Shown: positions 15,537-27,274 of the stretch, in pieces | How the letters are laid out: every line of letters starts with the position of its first letter | How positions within the stretch are numbered: the stretch's first letter is position 1 | Source of the DNA: Latilactobacillus curvatus JCM 1096 = DSM 20019 | GTDB taxonomy: Bacteria > Bacillota > Bacilli > Lactobacillales > Lactobacillaceae | Direction: 5' to 3' | DNA: 64,000 bases | Assembly: GCF_004101845.1 (NCBI RefSeq) | Contig: NZ_CP026116.1 | Span: 124,001-188,000 of the forward strand | Position numbers and translations under genes: made by a program | The notes under the pieces: generated by a model | What the model was told of the DNA's origin: nothing | The model's database searches: none | Seen by the model: the letters and a program-made list of their open reading frames with translations, nothing else

Positions 15537-16466
15537 TTAATCCGAACAAGCCCGGAATCTTTCAATGGCAGTCTGTTGATGATGTATTTTTAATGGTCGT
15601 TGATTAATTAGTTCAAGTGCTGCTAGGATCTCATCAGTCGTTACTTGGCTAAAATTGGTCTTTTTCGGGAAGAACCAGCGTAACCGTCTATTAAAATATT
15701 CATTGGAACCTCGCTCCCATGGTGAATATGGATGGCAAAAATAAACTTTGATCTGATAATCCTGTTCTAAGGCCTGATAATTGGCAAACTCTTTACCATG
15801 ATCAACAGTAATGGATTTTACTTGGGGACCGAAGGCCCCCATAAACTTGCCAAAGGCGGTGTTTAGAGCCTTAGCCGTTCTATTAGGGGCTTTGATGGCC
15901 CATAGAAGTCGGGTCTTACGTTCTACGAATGTAACCAGACATGATCGTGACTCACTTCGACTAGAAAGCACCGTATCTACTTCCCAATGACCAAAAGCTA
16001 ACCGTTGATTAACAGTTGTTGGCCGTTGTTCGATGGAAGTCCCACTTGTAAATTTCCCACGATTTTCGCTCACTCGGTGCTGGCGGACATTCCGATTGGG
16101 TAGATCAGTCAATTTGAAGGGGAGCCAGCCACGATTAAGCCAATTATAAATTGACGCAGTGCTCAAGTTATAAGCGGCCGCAATGGTTTCTGGTGACCAG
16201 GTTAATCGTAAGTGATTGGTAATTAAAGTCGCTAATGCTGCCGTCAGCATCGAACGACGACCGCAATTCCGCCTTTTGCGATCTGCATCTTGCTGAGCTA
16301 ATTCTGGATCATAAGGTTTAACTCGGTCCAACTCATAGCTAATCGTAGCTTTGGCGACGCCTAAGGCGTCAGCCATTACTTGGTAAGATTTATTCCCCTC
16401 ATTGACCAGTTGTGCTAGTGCGCCACGTTGAAAACGTGATAAAGTAGATGTACCCAAAGTAATCAC
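15537..16466 (-). CDS. IS30-family transposase
   Basis: The 309-residue protein begins with an HTH (FQRGALAQLVNEGNKSYQVM; ADALGVAKATISYEL), then shows the DDE core of the family: GHWEVDTVLSSR, VKSITVDHGKEFANY and PYSPWERGSNEYFNRRLRW. The reading frame is uninterrupted and the stop codon coincides with the left terminal repeat, so the element may be active. Confidence 0.92.
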   Translation of the reverse strand: MITLGTSTLSRFQRGALAQLVNEGNKSYQVMADALGVAKATISYELDRVKPYDPELAQQDADRKRRNCGRRSMLTAALATLITNHLRLTWSPETIAAAYNLSTASIYNWLNRGWLPFKLTDLPNRNVRQHRVSENRGKFTSGTSIEQRPTTVNQRLAFGHWEVDTVLSSRSESRSCLVTFVERKTRLLWAIKAPNRTAKALNTAFGKFMGAFGPQVKSITVDHGKEFANYQALEQDYQIKVYFCHPYSPWERGSNEYFNRRLRWFFPKKTNFSQVTTDEILAALELINQRPLKIHHQQTAIERFRACSD

Positions 16467-16541
16467 TCCCTATATTGGTTGGAATTAGCTACTACCATTG
16501 TAAGTGATTGCTTTGGGCTTTTTAATTTCTGTTCGGATTAA
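15537..16541 (-). mobile_element. IS30-family insertion sequence, about 1005 bp
   Basis: Ends carry the inverted repeat ttaatccgaaca on the left and its complement tgttcggattaa on the right. One intact transposase frame fills the element. It inserted into the plasmid HTH gene. Confidence 0.8.
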
Positions 16542-16624
16542 TTATAGAATTTGCCCCATAATAAAAAGCTCCTTTATGATGTATTATATCGAACAGTTTG
16601 TCCGTAATTCCATCATAGGAGCCA

Positions 16625-17012
16625 GATGTTTTTAGATAGAAATGTGATGGCGTAACGAACCGTTACCCCTAAAACATCGCCCCAAATTTGGGGACATCCC
16701 CTTATCTAATGAATACAGTCGCGATTTACGACGGAAACTAATGCTAGTAGTTGCTAGTATGATCCTTGACGGTCTATGTTTAATATAGGCCGTTGTTTAA
16801 TGAAGTTAGCCCAAATTAAAAGACGGCCATTAATATGACCGCCTGCAGTAAGTTATGTATATGCCCCGTGCGTGATTTTTGTTGAATACGTGAATACGGT
16901 TTTGAATACGGTTTGTCGTATTCACTGTGAATAACAATCTATTTAGAGAAAAGAAAAAGGTTGATATATCAGTGCCTAAGCACGTTTATACCAACCTATC
17001 TTTTAATAATTA
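16625..17012. other. non-coding region with terminator and gaatacg repeats beside a tRNA
   Basis: I find no credible gene. A hairpin acggtctatg...cataggccgt-like with T3 lies near 16769-16796. Four gaatacg units (one inverted) stand at 16881-16926. The minus-strand terminator of the tRNA (aggttg...caacct, T5) is at 16952-16997. Location beside the 3' end of a tRNA gene fits an old integration site, but no integrase frame or attachment repeat is visible. Confidence 0.4.
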
Positions 17013-17084
17013 TGCGTCACCCGGGAGTCGAACCCGGATCTCAAGAACCGGAATCTTGGGTGCTATCCATTACACTAGCGACGC
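17013..17084 (-). tRNA. tRNA-Arg (anticodon CCG)
   Basis: A complete cloverleaf is seen on the minus strand: acceptor gcgtcgc / gtgacgc, D stem gtgt / gcac, anticodon stem caaga / tcttg with loop ttccggt (anticodon CCG, reads CGG), and T stem ccggg / cccgg with loop ttcgact. Discriminator A; CCA is not encoded. A terminator follows on the same strand. Confidence 0.92.
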
Positions 17085-17221
17085 ATTCCGCGTACTCAAC
17101 AGTACAATATATTATATTAGCGGAGTTAAGCGGAAATTTCAAGTGTAAATTTTGATAAATCGCGATAAATCAACGTTTAAAAAATATTCGGAAAGAAAAC
17201 GTATTCATCAACCCCAAAGCA

Positions 17222-17250
17222 TTGCATCTGTTTTCTGCACTTGTTATAAT
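17222..17250 (+). promoter_or_regulatory. promoter of the cggR-glycolytic operon
   Basis: -35 ttgcat (17222-17227) and -10 tataat (17245-17250) are separated by 17 bp, about 120 bp upstream of cggR. Confidence 0.75.
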
Positions 17251-17313
17251 GGTCTTGTTCAAAAGGATAAGTTACTAGTTTTAGTAAGTTGCCTTTTATT
17301 TTTTGCCAACCAT

Positions 17314-17350
17314 GGGTCGACTAATGACACAGATGGACATTTTATGTCCC
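17314..17350 (+). promoter_or_regulatory. probable CggR operator
   Basis: Between promoter and cggR lie gggtcgactaatgacac (17314-17330) and the palindrome ggacattttatgtcc (17335-17349). Two tandem GGAC...TGTC-type half-site pairs are the known operator layout of CggR in Bacillus, where fructose-1,6-bisphosphate relieves binding. The sites are seen; binding is inferred. Confidence 0.6.
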
Positions 17351-17371
17351 ACGGAAAGTAGGCGATAGCAA

Positions 17372-18409
17372 TTGCGCGATGAATTATCTGCAATAGAAGC
17401 GGTTGCGCCAGATTTCGTCGGTATCATTAAGAAACGTTACCAGGTGTTACAACATATCGATTGGCTCGCGCCAGTTGGCCGACGAACGCTTGCGGAACAA
17501 CTGAAGATGAGCGAGCGAGTAATTAGAACTGAGACGGATTTTCTGAAAGCACAAGGTTTGCTTAATTCGTCTAAATCAGGTATGGTTTTAACCGTGAAGG
17601 GGAATGAAATCCTCGATCAGTTAAGACAAGTAATGGATCAATTCTTAGGGTTACATCAGACTGAACGTCAGTTGAGTCAAGTCTTAGGCATTGAACATTG
17701 CTTGATTGTTTCTGGCAATAGTGATGAACAACCAAAAGTCCTCACCGAAATGGGCAAATTAGTCAATAGTACGTTACAATTATTATTACCACAAGGGCAA
17801 AGTATTGTGGCAGTGATGGGCGGAACGACGATGGCTGAAGCAGCTCATGAACTTTCAACTGATCTATCGAAACAGCGCAATCTAATCTTTGTGCCAGCTC
17901 GAGGGGGAATTGGTGAAAGTGTTGATATTCAGGCCAATGCAGTCTGTGCCGAAATGGCTAAGCAGACAGGTGGTAAGCATCGGGCATTGTATGTGCCTGA
18001 ACAGGTGAGTGAGAAGACGTACGCGCCTTTGTTAGAAGAACCAAGTGTTCAAGAAGTGTTAAAACTGATTGAACGAAGCCGGGGTGTTTTACACAGTATT
18101 GGTGAAGCCATTGCGATGGCTGAACGTCGTGAGATGCCGATTGAAACCATCAAGATGCTTAAAGAAAAGCATGCGGTGGGTGAAGCCTTTGGTTACTTCT
18201 TCAATGCACAAGGCGAAGTCGTGTACAAGATTCCGCGAATCGGATTACAGATTCGTGACTTATTGAATATTCCGTGTGTACTGGCGGTTGCAAGTGGTAC
18301 TTCTAAAGCCCAAGCAATCCAAGCGTACATGCACCTTGCACCTAAACAGACGTGGTTAATCACGGATGAAGGTGCCGCAAACTCGATTTTACAAGGGGCA
18401 ACCCTTTAA
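17372..18409 (+). CDS. cggR: central glycolytic genes regulator CggR
   Basis: The 345-residue SorC/DeoR-type repressor has an N-terminal winged helix ([20 protein letters not shown]) and a C-terminal sugar-phosphate-binding domain ([33 protein letters not shown]). It represses its own operon in the absence of glycolytic flux and is released by fructose-1,6-bisphosphate in known homologues. TTG 17372 is taken as the start because the N-terminus aligns with Bacillus CggR; the RBS aggcga is modest, as expected for a repressor. It is followed by gapA after 40 bp, in the same transcript. Confidence 0.9.
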   Translation: MRDELSAIEAVAPDFVGIIKKRYQVLQHIDWLAPVGRRTLAEQLKMSERVIRTETDFLKAQGLLNSSKSGMVLTVKGNEILDQLRQVMDQFLGLHQTERQLSQVLGIEHCLIVSGNSDEQPKVLTEMGKLVNSTLQLLLPQGQSIVAVMGGTTMAEAAHELSTDLSKQRNLIFVPARGGIGESVDIQANAVCAEMAKQTGGKHRALYVPEQVSEKTYAPLLEEPSVQEVLKLIERSRGVLHSIGEAIAMAERREMPIETIKMLKEKHAVGEAFGYFFNAQGEVVYKIPRIGLQIRDLLNIPCVLAVASGTSKAQAIQAYMHLAPKQTWLITDEGAANSILQGATL

Positions 18410-18449
18410 AATAAAAAATTTTTCATTTCCTAAAGGAGGAAATTCTATT

Positions 18450-19466
18450 ATGACTACAAAAGTAGGGATTAATGGTTTCGGACGTATTGGTCGTTTAGCT
18501 TTACGTCGTATTTACGCAACAAACAGTGATGTATTGGAAGTTGTTGCTATCAATGATTTAACATCACCAGACATGTTGGCACACTTATTAAAGTATGATA
18601 CAGCTCATGGTCAATTCAACCACGAAGTATCAGCTACAGAAAACAGCATCGTTATCGATGGCAAGAACATTCCAGTTTATGCTGAATCAGATGCACGTAA
18701 TATTCCTTGGGTTAAGAATGATGGTGTTGACTTAGTTCTTGAAAGTACTGGTTTCTACACATCAGAAGAAAAATCACAAGCTCATATCGATGCTGGTGCT
18801 AAAAAAGTTCTTATCTCAGCTCCTGCTGGTGCTGTTAAGACAGTTGTTTACGGTGTTAATGATGACACAATCACAGCTGACGATAACATCATCTCAGCAG
18901 CTTCATGTACTACAAACTGTTTAGCACCTTTAGCTAAAGCAGTTAACGATGCTTTCGGTATCAAAGCTGGTACAATGACAACAATCCATGCTTACACAGC
19001 TACACAAAAATTACAAGATGGTCCTGATCGTGGTGGTAACGTACGTGCTGCACGTGCTGCTGCTGCTAACATCATCCCTCATTCAACTGGTGCTGCTAAA
19101 GCTCTTGGCTTAGTTGTTCCTGACTTGAAGGGTAAACTTGACGGCCACGCACAACGTGTCCCAGTTATCACTGGTTCATTGACAGAATTAGTTGCAACTC
19201 TTGACAAAGAAGTTACAGCTGACGAAATCAACGCTGCTGTTAAGAAAGTTACAGAAGGCAACCAATCATTTGGTTACAACGATGATCAAATCGTTTCATC
19301 AGATATCATTGGTACAGAATTCGGTTCAGTATTCGATCCTACTCAAACACAAATCGTTGGCGGTGGCGCAGGCCAAGTTGTCAAAGTTGTTGCTTGGTAT
19401 GACAACGAATCAGGCTTTACTGCTCAAATGATCCGTACATTAGAAAAATTTGCTAGCTTAATCTAA
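18450..19466 (+). CDS. gapA: glyceraldehyde-3-phosphate dehydrogenase
   Basis: The 338-residue NAD-dependent enzyme converts glyceraldehyde-3-phosphate to 1,3-bisphosphoglycerate. It shows the NAD-binding [16 protein letters not shown], the catalytic cysteine in [12 protein letters not shown] and the closing [13 protein letters not shown] 18450 follows aaaggagga and replaces longer in-frame starts that lie inside cggR. Codon use is strongly biased (almost only preferred codons), marking very high expression. A hairpin-terminator lies between gapA and pgk. Confidence 0.97.
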   Translation: MTTKVGINGFGRIGRLALRRIYATNSDVLEVVAINDLTSPDMLAHLLKYDTAHGQFNHEVSATENSIVIDGKNIPVYAESDARNIPWVKNDGVDLVLESTGFYTSEEKSQAHIDAGAKKVLISAPAGAVKTVVYGVNDDTITADDNIISAASCTTNCLAPLAKAVNDAFGIKAGTMTTIHAYTATQKLQDGPDRGGNVRAARAAAANIIPHSTGAAKALGLVVPDLKGKLDGHAQRVPVITGSLTELVATLDKEVTADEINAAVKKVTEGNQSFGYNDDQIVSSDIIGTEFGSVFDPTQTQIVGGGAGQVVKVVAWYDNESGFTAQMIRTLEKFASLI

Positions 19467-19505
19467 TTTCACTTTTGTGAACTTAGGAATGCGATAGCAT
19501 TTTAT

Positions 19506-19542
19506 AAGGCGGGAGGAGGTAAACTCCTTCCGCCTTTTTTTA
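19506..19542 (+). terminator. terminator-like hairpin between gapA and pgk
   Basis: Stem aaggcgggaggag / ctccttccgcctt with T7. It should reduce transcription from gapA into pgk, giving a separate, abundant cggR-gapA message as in other Firmicutes. Confidence 0.75.
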
Positions 19543-19566
19543 TGAAAATCTAGGAGGTTTGTCCAC

Positions 19567-20781
19567 ATGGCAAAACAAACAGTTGCAGATTTAAAAGATA
19601 TTAAAGGCAAAAAAGTCTTAGTACGTGTTGACTTTAATGTACCAATCAAAGGCGGCGTTATCGGTGACGATAACCGGATCGTAGCTGCTTTACCAACAAT
19701 CCAATACATCATCGACAATGGTGGCAAGGCAATCTTACTTTCTCACTTGGGCCGTATCAAGAGTGACGAAGATAAGAAAGAATTGACATTGAAACCAGTT
19801 GCTGCACGTCTTGGCGAATTATTAAACAAAGACGTTGCTTTCGTTGCTTCAAACGAAGGCAAAGCATTAGAAGATGCAATCAATGCGATGACTGATGGTC
19901 AAGTATTGGTTATGGAAAACACTCGTTTCCAAGACATCGACAACGACTTTGGCAAACGCGAAAGTAAAAACGATCCTAAGTTGGGCGAATATTGGGCATC
20001 ATTAGGCGACATGTTCGTAAACGACGCTTTCGGTACAGCTCACCGTGCTCACGCATCAAACGTTGGGATTGCAACAGCTATGAAAGCTAATAACAAACCT
20101 GCAGTTGCTGGTTACTTATTAGAAAAAGAAATCAAATTCTTGGGCGAAGCAGTTGACGCTCCAGAACGTCCATTTGTTGCTATCTTAGGTGGCGCAAAGG
20201 TTTCTGACAAAATCGGTGTTATCGAACATTTATTAGCTAAAGCTGACAAAGTCATTGTCGGTGGTGGTATGACTTATACTTTCTACGCTGCTAAAGGTTT
20301 ATCAATTGGTAACTCATTAGTTGAAGAAGATAAGATCGAATTGGCTAAAGAATTAATCGAAAAAGCTGGCGACAAATTAGTATTGCCTGTAGATAACGTT
20401 GTTGCAGACGCATTCTCAAACGATGCTAAGACAGAAATTGTTGAAGGTAACATTCCTGATGGCTACATGGCATTAGATATCGGACCTAAAGCAATTGCTG
20501 ACTTCGAAAACGTCCTTAAAGATGCTAAGACTGTTGTTTGGAACGGCCCTATGGGTGTGTTTGAAATGGACAACTTTGCTAAAGGGACATTGGCAATCGG
20601 CGAATTCTTAGGTAACTTATCAGGCGCTACAACAATCGTCGGTGGTGGCGATTCAACAGCCGCAGTTAAGAAATTAGGCGTTGGCGACAAGTTAACCCAT
20701 ATTTCTACTGGTGGTGGCGCATCACTTGAATACCTAGAAGGTAAGACATTACCTGGTATCGCTGCTATTTCAGACAAATAA
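19567..20781 (+). CDS. pgk: phosphoglycerate kinase
   Basis: The 404-residue two-domain enzyme transfers phosphate from 1,3-bisphosphoglycerate to ADP. Diagnostic parts are the N-terminal [16 protein letters not shown], the substrate-binding SHLGR and [13 protein letters not shown], and the nucleotide-binding [13 protein letters not shown] with [16 protein letters not shown]. The RBS taggagg precedes ATG 19567. It belongs to the glycolytic gene row and is followed by tpiA 25 bp later. Confidence 0.97.
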   Translation: MAKQTVADLKDIKGKKVLVRVDFNVPIKGGVIGDDNRIVAALPTIQYIIDNGGKAILLSHLGRIKSDEDKKELTLKPVAARLGELLNKDVAFVASNEGKALEDAINAMTDGQVLVMENTRFQDIDNDFGKRESKNDPKLGEYWASLGDMFVNDAFGTAHRAHASNVGIATAMKANNKPAVAGYLLEKEIKFLGEAVDAPERPFVAILGGAKVSDKIGVIEHLLAKADKVIVGGGMTYTFYAAKGLSIGNSLVEEDKIELAKELIEKAGDKLVLPVDNVVADAFSNDAKTEIVEGNIPDGYMALDIGPKAIADFENVLKDAKTVVWNGPMGVFEMDNFAKGTLAIGEFLGNLSGATTIVGGGDSTAAVKKLGVGDKLTHISTGGGASLEYLEGKTLPGIAAISDK

Positions 20782-20806
20782 TTTAAAATTAAGAGGAGAT
20801 TTTCTC

Positions 20807-21562
20807 ATGCGTAAACCAATCATTGCTGGTAACTGGAAAATGAACATGAACCCAACTCAAACAACTGAGTTCGTGAATGCTATCAAAGCCAACTTACCTA
20901 AGTTTGATCAAACAGAATCAGTTATCGGTGCACCTGCTGTTGACTTACCTGCTTTATTAGAAGCAGCTAAAGGCACAGACTTAAAAGTTGCTGCTGAAAA
21001 CTGTTACTTCGAAGATGCTGGTGCATTCACTGGCGAAACTTCACCAAAAACATTGAATGAAATGGGTGTTGATTATGTCATCATCGGTCATTCAGAACGT
21101 CGTGATTACTTCCACGAAACTGATGAAGATATCAATAAAAAAGCACACGCAATCTTCAAAAACAACATGACACCTATCTTCTGTTGTGGCGAATCACTTG
21201 AAACACGTGAAGCTGGCAAAGCTGAAGAATGGGTTTCAAACCAAGTAACAGAAGGTCTTAAAGGCCTTTCAGCTGACCAAGTTAGCTCAATGGTCATTGC
21301 TTACGAACCAATCTGGGCAATCGGTACTGGTAAAACTGCTTCTGCTGACCAAGCACAAGAAATCTGTGCTGTTGTTCGTCAAACAGTTGCTAAGTTATAC
21401 GACCAAACAGTTGCTGACAAAGTTCGTATCCAATACGGTGGTTCAGTTAAACCTGCAAATGTTAAAGAAATCATGGGCAAAGAAGACATCGATGGTGGTT
21501 TAGTTGGTGGCGCAAGTATGGAACCTGCTTCATTCTTAGACTTAGTTCACTTTAACGACTAA
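20807..21562 (+). CDS. tpiA: triosephosphate isomerase
   Basis: The 251-residue TIM barrel interconverts dihydroxyacetone phosphate and glyceraldehyde-3-phosphate. The phosphate-proximal Lys (AGNWKMN), catalytic His (IIGHSERR) and Glu ([11 protein letters not shown]) are present. RBS gaggag precedes ATG 20807. It links DHAP made by the glycerol pathway at 59-63 kb to lower glycolysis. Confidence 0.97.
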   Translation: MRKPIIAGNWKMNMNPTQTTEFVNAIKANLPKFDQTESVIGAPAVDLPALLEAAKGTDLKVAAENCYFEDAGAFTGETSPKTLNEMGVDYVIIGHSERRDYFHETDEDINKKAHAIFKNNMTPIFCCGESLETREAGKAEEWVSNQVTEGLKGLSADQVSSMVIAYEPIWAIGTGKTASADQAQEICAVVRQTVAKLYDQTVADKVRIQYGGSVKPANVKEIMGKEDIDGGLVGGASMEPASFLDLVHFND

Positions 21563-21635
21563 TTTTTAACGCATTCCTGTTTACGAATGGCGTAAAATTA
21601 GCTAAAATAGATGTAGGCTTTGCCTGACATCCAAA

Positions 21636-22974
<1,339 letters not shown>

Positions 22975-23336
22975 TTGAATATGTTCGTGTCGGCACATTT
23001 TGAGGTTTAACAGCCCGCGTTAAAGGATTATGTTTGTAGTCTTTTGATTTAGGGGGTTACCATTGAATATGGCGAGCAAAACATATCTAGTAAGAGCATC
23101 TTTTAATTAAGATGCTCTTTTTTTGTGCGATAAATTGACCGGATAAGGTAATGGATTGGATTAGGCTAGCAACTAAATAAACAATCCCCAGCATAACCGG
23201 TTGATTAAGAAAAGCTTATGGAGCATTGCGCAATAATTACCAGAATAATCTTGCAAATAATTACGTTTGCAAGCGGATACATAAACATTAGACTATAGAT
23301 AGCGTAGAGGGATTGAAACGAGGAGTTGCGATAAGC
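22975..23336. other. intergenic region: terminator, short possible ORF, cre-like site
   Basis: It holds a 15-codon frame (TTG 23063, MNMASKTYLVRASFN) behind aggggg, whose end is part of the terminator at 23092-23124, and a degenerate cre-like tgcaagcggataca (23268-23281, two mismatches) ahead of the PTS regulator. Nothing else is recognised. Confidence 0.4.
23092..23124 (+). terminator. rho-independent terminator after the glycolytic operon
   Basis: Stem agagcatctt / aagatgctct with T7. Confidence 0.85.
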
Positions 23337-25227
23337 ATGAACAAACGAGAACACGCTATTATTCAATATATTTTGGCCCAGCATAAAACGTACTATGTCG
23401 ACATTGCCGCACAGTTACAGCTTTCAGAGCGCACCATTGCAACCACCTTGAATGATATCGAAAGAGTCCTTTAATGTGAAACTCGTTCGAAAACCGAATG
23501 ACGGTATTTATTTTACCGGGGATGTCGCGACATTAGCCAATCATCTTGAAAAAAAGGCCAATGATCGTCCCCAATCCAAGGAAGAACGCTGTCATTGCAT
23601 TCTGGCTAAATTATTATTAGGTTCAGCATCGATTACGATTCAACAACTTTCTAATACCCTATACGTGAGTCGGAGTACAGTCGAGAATGATTTGAAAAAG
23701 GTAAAGCAAAAACTCGCGCAATTCGGTCTTCAATTGGCAATCACGCATACCGGTTTATCCTTAATCGGTTCTGAGCATCAAAAGCGGCAAGCAACGGTGG
23801 AGTTAATCAGTCAGTATTGGGGAAAACGGACTGAGGCTAAAGAGTTAAATGGACAGTTAGTGCGTCATGCTCAATTACCGGATAATCTGAATCAACTGTT
23901 TGAACCAGCCTTGATTAAAAACATACTCACAGCTTTAACGGAATTAATTGAAAAAAGTACGCTATCATTTACTGATTACGAGTTTCAGTCGTTAGCGATT
24001 CATCTGATGATGCCAGCACCAACTGGTGGAAGCAATGGAGCCCAACCAGTGGTGACACCGTTCATTGCCGAAACACAGCTGTTAGTACAGATTTTAGAAC
24101 GGCGATTTGAATTGACAATTCCGGATTTTGAACAGGAATATCTCAACCGTCATTTAGTAACGGTCCAATCGAAGGATACATCTGTTCAAACTATCCAGAC
24201 CGAGTTGCGGCAATCAGTCGGGCTGCCACAACTATTACGGCAACAGCTTGCTCAATTAGCAGTTGATGAGGAATTAATTCAGGGGTTGGCGGTTCATTTA
24301 AGTTCGGCACTTCGCCGGCTTGCAATGGGATTGAGTATTAATAACCCATATACTGATGAAATTCGCCAGAATTTTCCGCAAGCCTTTGATCAAGCAGTAT
24401 TACTAAAGCCGGTGCTTGAAAATCAGTATCAGATTCAAATGAATGAGGACGAATTAGCCTTTATTAGTTTACACTTTGAAGCTTTTTTTGAACGACATTC
24501 AGAAGATGCACGCTTGAGTGTTGTGGTGGTTTGTAGTAGTGGCATTGGGACATCGCAATTATTAGGGCAACGGTTGGCCAAAACGTTTGCTCAAGAATTA
24601 CGGATTACTCGTATTATTGCCTTGGGAGAACTACTTGCAACCCCGATTAAGGAATCGCTAGTCATCAGTACGATTGCGATTAAAGGTTTGTCAGTGTCGG
24701 TGATTGAAGTCAGTCCTTTGTTAAATCGGCATGATATTGGAATCATTCGCCAGATGATTACTGAACAACCGACGCCTACCAATCACTTAGTAGCTTTATT
24801 GCAACCCGAACTGACAATTGTCACGCAAGAGCAGTTAACGGATCAAGGCGCAATTGAATTAATTTGTCAGCGGCTCATTGATCAAGGGTATGCAAAGCCA
24901 ACGGTTGTCCAGGCAGCGCTGGCCCGAGAAGCTTTAGCAAGTACGGCACTTGGTCGAGTAGCTTTACCGCATGCGGATTCACAATTAATTACCAAGCCAG
25001 CCATTGGGTTGCTGATTGCACCCCAAAGTATTAATTGGCAACACAACGACAAAGTGCAGCTCGTCTTCTTTATGGCCTTGAACGAAACTGTTCATGGCCA
25101 AATGCGGGCGATTTATCATGATTTAGACCAATTGATTGAAACCCCCCGTCTTTTAAAGCAAGTCGCACAAGCATCTGATGGGACGGCTGCCCTCGCCATC
25201 TTGGCACAATTGAATCAGAAAAATTAG
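23337..25227 (+). pseudogene. PRD-containing PTS transcriptional regulator (BglG/MtlR type), frameshifted
   Basis: ATG 23337 opens an N-terminal HTH (MNKREHAIIQYILAQHKTYY to LSERTIATTLNDIE) and stops at TAA 23472. The rest continues in another frame (ESFNVKLVRKPNDGIYFTGD) to 25227: a second HTH (IQQLSNTLYVSRSTVENDL), two PRDs, an EIIB-like domain (VVVCSSGIGTSQLLG) and a C-terminal EIIA domain (ALPHADSQ). A one-base indel near 23455-23470 joins the frames. A shortened protein could start at ATG 23452 but would lack the first HTH. It would have controlled the PTS genes that follow by 16 bp. Confidence 0.82.
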
Positions 25228-25243
25228 AATGGAGTGTTACCAG

Positions 25244-25702
25244 ATGAAAGAATTTGATGTTGAAAATATTTTTACAGATATCGTTGTTGGGGATGATAAA
25301 CCGACGGCATTAGCAACACTAGCGCAATTATTTGCTGATAAGAATGGGTTAGATCGGGTTGCATTAACCGCGGGATTCAATGCGCGTGAAGCTGAGAGCA
25401 CAACTGGTTTTGGGAATGGGGTGGCGATTCCACACGCGAAAGTGGCGGGATTAACTCAACCAGTTGTCGGAATTGTCACGTTTGAAACTGGTGTTGATTG
25501 GGAAGCATTAGATGACGCACCAGTTGAAATCGCGATTGCCCTAATTATGCCGCTCGATGACCCTAATAAGACGCATTTAAAAGTGTTGTCGAAGTTTGCG
25601 CGCAAGTTGATGGATGACGCTTTTATTCATAATTTGAAGCAAAATCGGCATGATGCAATGGCACTCTACACGTTAGTTAACGATGAAATCGAATTTAACT
25701 AG
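25244..25702 (+). CDS. PTS EIIA component, fructose/mannitol family
   Basis: The 152-residue EIIA domain relays phosphate from HPr to EIIB. The phosphorylated histidine is in GNGVAIPHAKV, and AIALIMPLDD is family-typical. ATG 25244 is chosen for its spacing to ggag; the frame starts earlier at 25229. The gene is 13 bp upstream of the EIIBC gene and directly follows the regulator, forming one operon. Confidence 0.9.
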   Translation: MKEFDVENIFTDIVVGDDKPTALATLAQLFADKNGLDRVALTAGFNAREAESTTGFGNGVAIPHAKVAGLTQPVVGIVTFETGVDWEALDDAPVEIAIALIMPLDDPNKTHLKVLSKFARKLMDDAFIHNLKQNRHDAMALYTLVNDEIEFN

Positions 25703-25715
25703 GAGGATTTAGAAG

Positions 25716-27122
25716 ATGAAAAAGTTTGTTGGGATTACAAAATGTCCAGTTGGGATTGCCCATACTTATATGGCAGCTGAAAAACTGCAAAAAGCCGGGC
25801 AAGCTCGCGGATATGAAGTTAAGATTGAAACACAAGGCGCTTCAGGGGTAGAGGATGAATTAAGCGCCGCAGATGTGGCTGATGCCGATTTCGTGATTAT
25901 TGCCGCTGACGTTGCCGTTGATGGGGAAGAACGGTTTAATGGCAAGCCAGTACTATATGCGAAGACCGCTGAAGCTATTAAAGATTCTGATACACTGATT
26001 GAAAAAGCACTAACGGCAGGTATTTATGGCAAGAATCAGCCGAAAACAGAAGCTAAACAAGAGGACAGTCATGAACAAAGTCCAATTATTAAGCAATTAT
26101 TAAATGGGGTTTCCCATATGATTCCGTTTGTCGTTGTCGGTGGGTTGTTTATTGCCTTGTCAATCGCGATTGGTGGGCATCCGACTAAAGCAGGAATGGT
26201 GATTCCACCACATACCATTTGGAGTAGTATGAATCAGATTGGGACGATTGGTTTTACCTTAATGATTCCAATTCTCGCTGGTTATATCGCTTATGCTATT
26301 TCGGGGCGTGCAGCTTTAGCACCCGCAATGATCGGTGCAATGGTCGCCAACAATACAGACATCCTTGGTACAAAAGCCGGGACTGGATTTATTGGTGCGA
26401 TTATCGTTGGTTTTGCGGCTGGTTACTTGGTTAAATGGTTTAATTCATGGCCCGTACCAAAAGATTTATGGCCAGTGATGCCAATTTTTGTCATTCCGTT
26501 ATTAGGGGTTGGGATTATCTCAGCCGTTTTAATTCTCGTTTTAGGCGCACCTATTTCATGGTTGATGACGGCACTACAAGATATGTTAACGGCCCTTTCA
26601 CAAAATCCAGAAACGAGTGTGATTCTTGGCGTTGTGATTGGTGCGATGGTCGCGATTGATATGGGTGGCCCAGTTAATAAAGTGGCCTTCTTATTCGGGG
26701 TGGCATCGATTACGGCTGGACATCCACAAATCATGGGTGCTGTTGCTTGTGCCGTTGCTGTTCCACCATTGGCATTGGGGATTGCAACATTTGTTCGTCG
26801 CGATCTTTATACAGAAGAAGAAAAATCAGCTGGGATTCCAGCTATCTTAATGGGCTTGATTGGGATTACTGAAGGCGCCATTCCATTTGCAACAGCTAAC
26901 CCAAAACAAGTTTTCCCAAGTATCATTGCTGGTTCAGCAGTTGCTAGTGCAGTCGGGATGGTCTTCAAAATCACCGATGCAGTGCCACATGGTGGCCCAA
27001 TCGTTGGGGTGTTAGGTGCAACCAATAATATTGGTTTGTTCTTCCTCTCAATTTTGGCAGGGGTTGCTGTTGCGGTCGCAATTTTAATCACATTTAAAGT
27101 ACGAAAAGCACGGAAAGCTTAA
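25716..27122 (+). CDS. PTS EIIBC component, fructose family
   Basis: The 468-residue permease takes up and phosphorylates a sugar. The EIIB domain (residues 1 to about 100) has the phospho-cysteine in ITKCPVGIAHTYMAAEKL. The EIIC domain has eight to nine hydrophobic segments and family motifs ISGRAALAPAMIGAMVAN, GFIGAIIVGFAAGY and GITEGAIPFA. RBS aggagg. Since EIIA is separate, this is the fructose-like arrangement with split EIIA. The substrate cannot be read; fructose, a mannosyl sugar or a polyol are all possible. If the regulator is dead, expression may be silent or constitutive. Confidence 0.88.
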   Translation: MKKFVGITKCPVGIAHTYMAAEKLQKAGQARGYEVKIETQGASGVEDELSAADVADADFVIIAADVAVDGEERFNGKPVLYAKTAEAIKDSDTLIEKALTAGIYGKNQPKTEAKQEDSHEQSPIIKQLLNGVSHMIPFVVVGGLFIALSIAIGGHPTKAGMVIPPHTIWSSMNQIGTIGFTLMIPILAGYIAYAISGRAALAPAMIGAMVANNTDILGTKAGTGFIGAIIVGFAAGYLVKWFNSWPVPKDLWPVMPIFVIPLLGVGIISAVLILVLGAPISWLMTALQDMLTALSQNPETSVILGVVIGAMVAIDMGGPVNKVAFLFGVASITAGHPQIMGAVACAVAVPPLALGIATFVRRDLYTEEEKSAGIPAILMGLIGITEGAIPFATANPKQVFPSIIAGSAVASAVGMVFKITDAVPHGGPIVGVLGATNNIGLFFLSILAGVAVAVAILITFKVRKARKA

Positions 27123-27274
27123 TCTTAAAAGGGCACACGAGTAATCGGCGCTCTTTTTTTGTGGGTAAAAAAGTTATGAACATGCGCTTTTTTGAATTAT
27201 ATAAAGCGCTGTCTATCGAATTTTGATAAAAACTGGTATAATAGAGCCAATTAAGGTAAAAAGGGGTGGCAGTC

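Larger units (their letters stand above)
14607..16624 (-). mobile_element. hybrid element: IS3-family ends enclosing plasmid replication DNA and an IS30
   Basis: 14608-14652 is the inverted copy of the right end of the IS at 56931-58232 (about 45 bp identical). 16556-16624 is the inverted copy of its left end (about 69 bp identical, including the orfA start codon). Both ends point outward as in one IS on the minus strand, but the transposase body is replaced by a plasmid rep fragment, a plasmid HTH gene and an IS30. No target duplication is evident (caaaat left, gatgtt right). Confidence 0.75.

Noticed and set aside
16927-17361. Short plus-strand frames over tRNA-Arg and the cggR promoter
   Set aside because: They are antisense to a tRNA or cover the promoter and operator; no RBS and no family resemblance.
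23063-23110. 15-codon ORF after eno as a real gene
   Set aside because: It has an RBS-like aggggg, but its end forms the terminator stem and nothing supports a product; listed only as part of the intergenic region.
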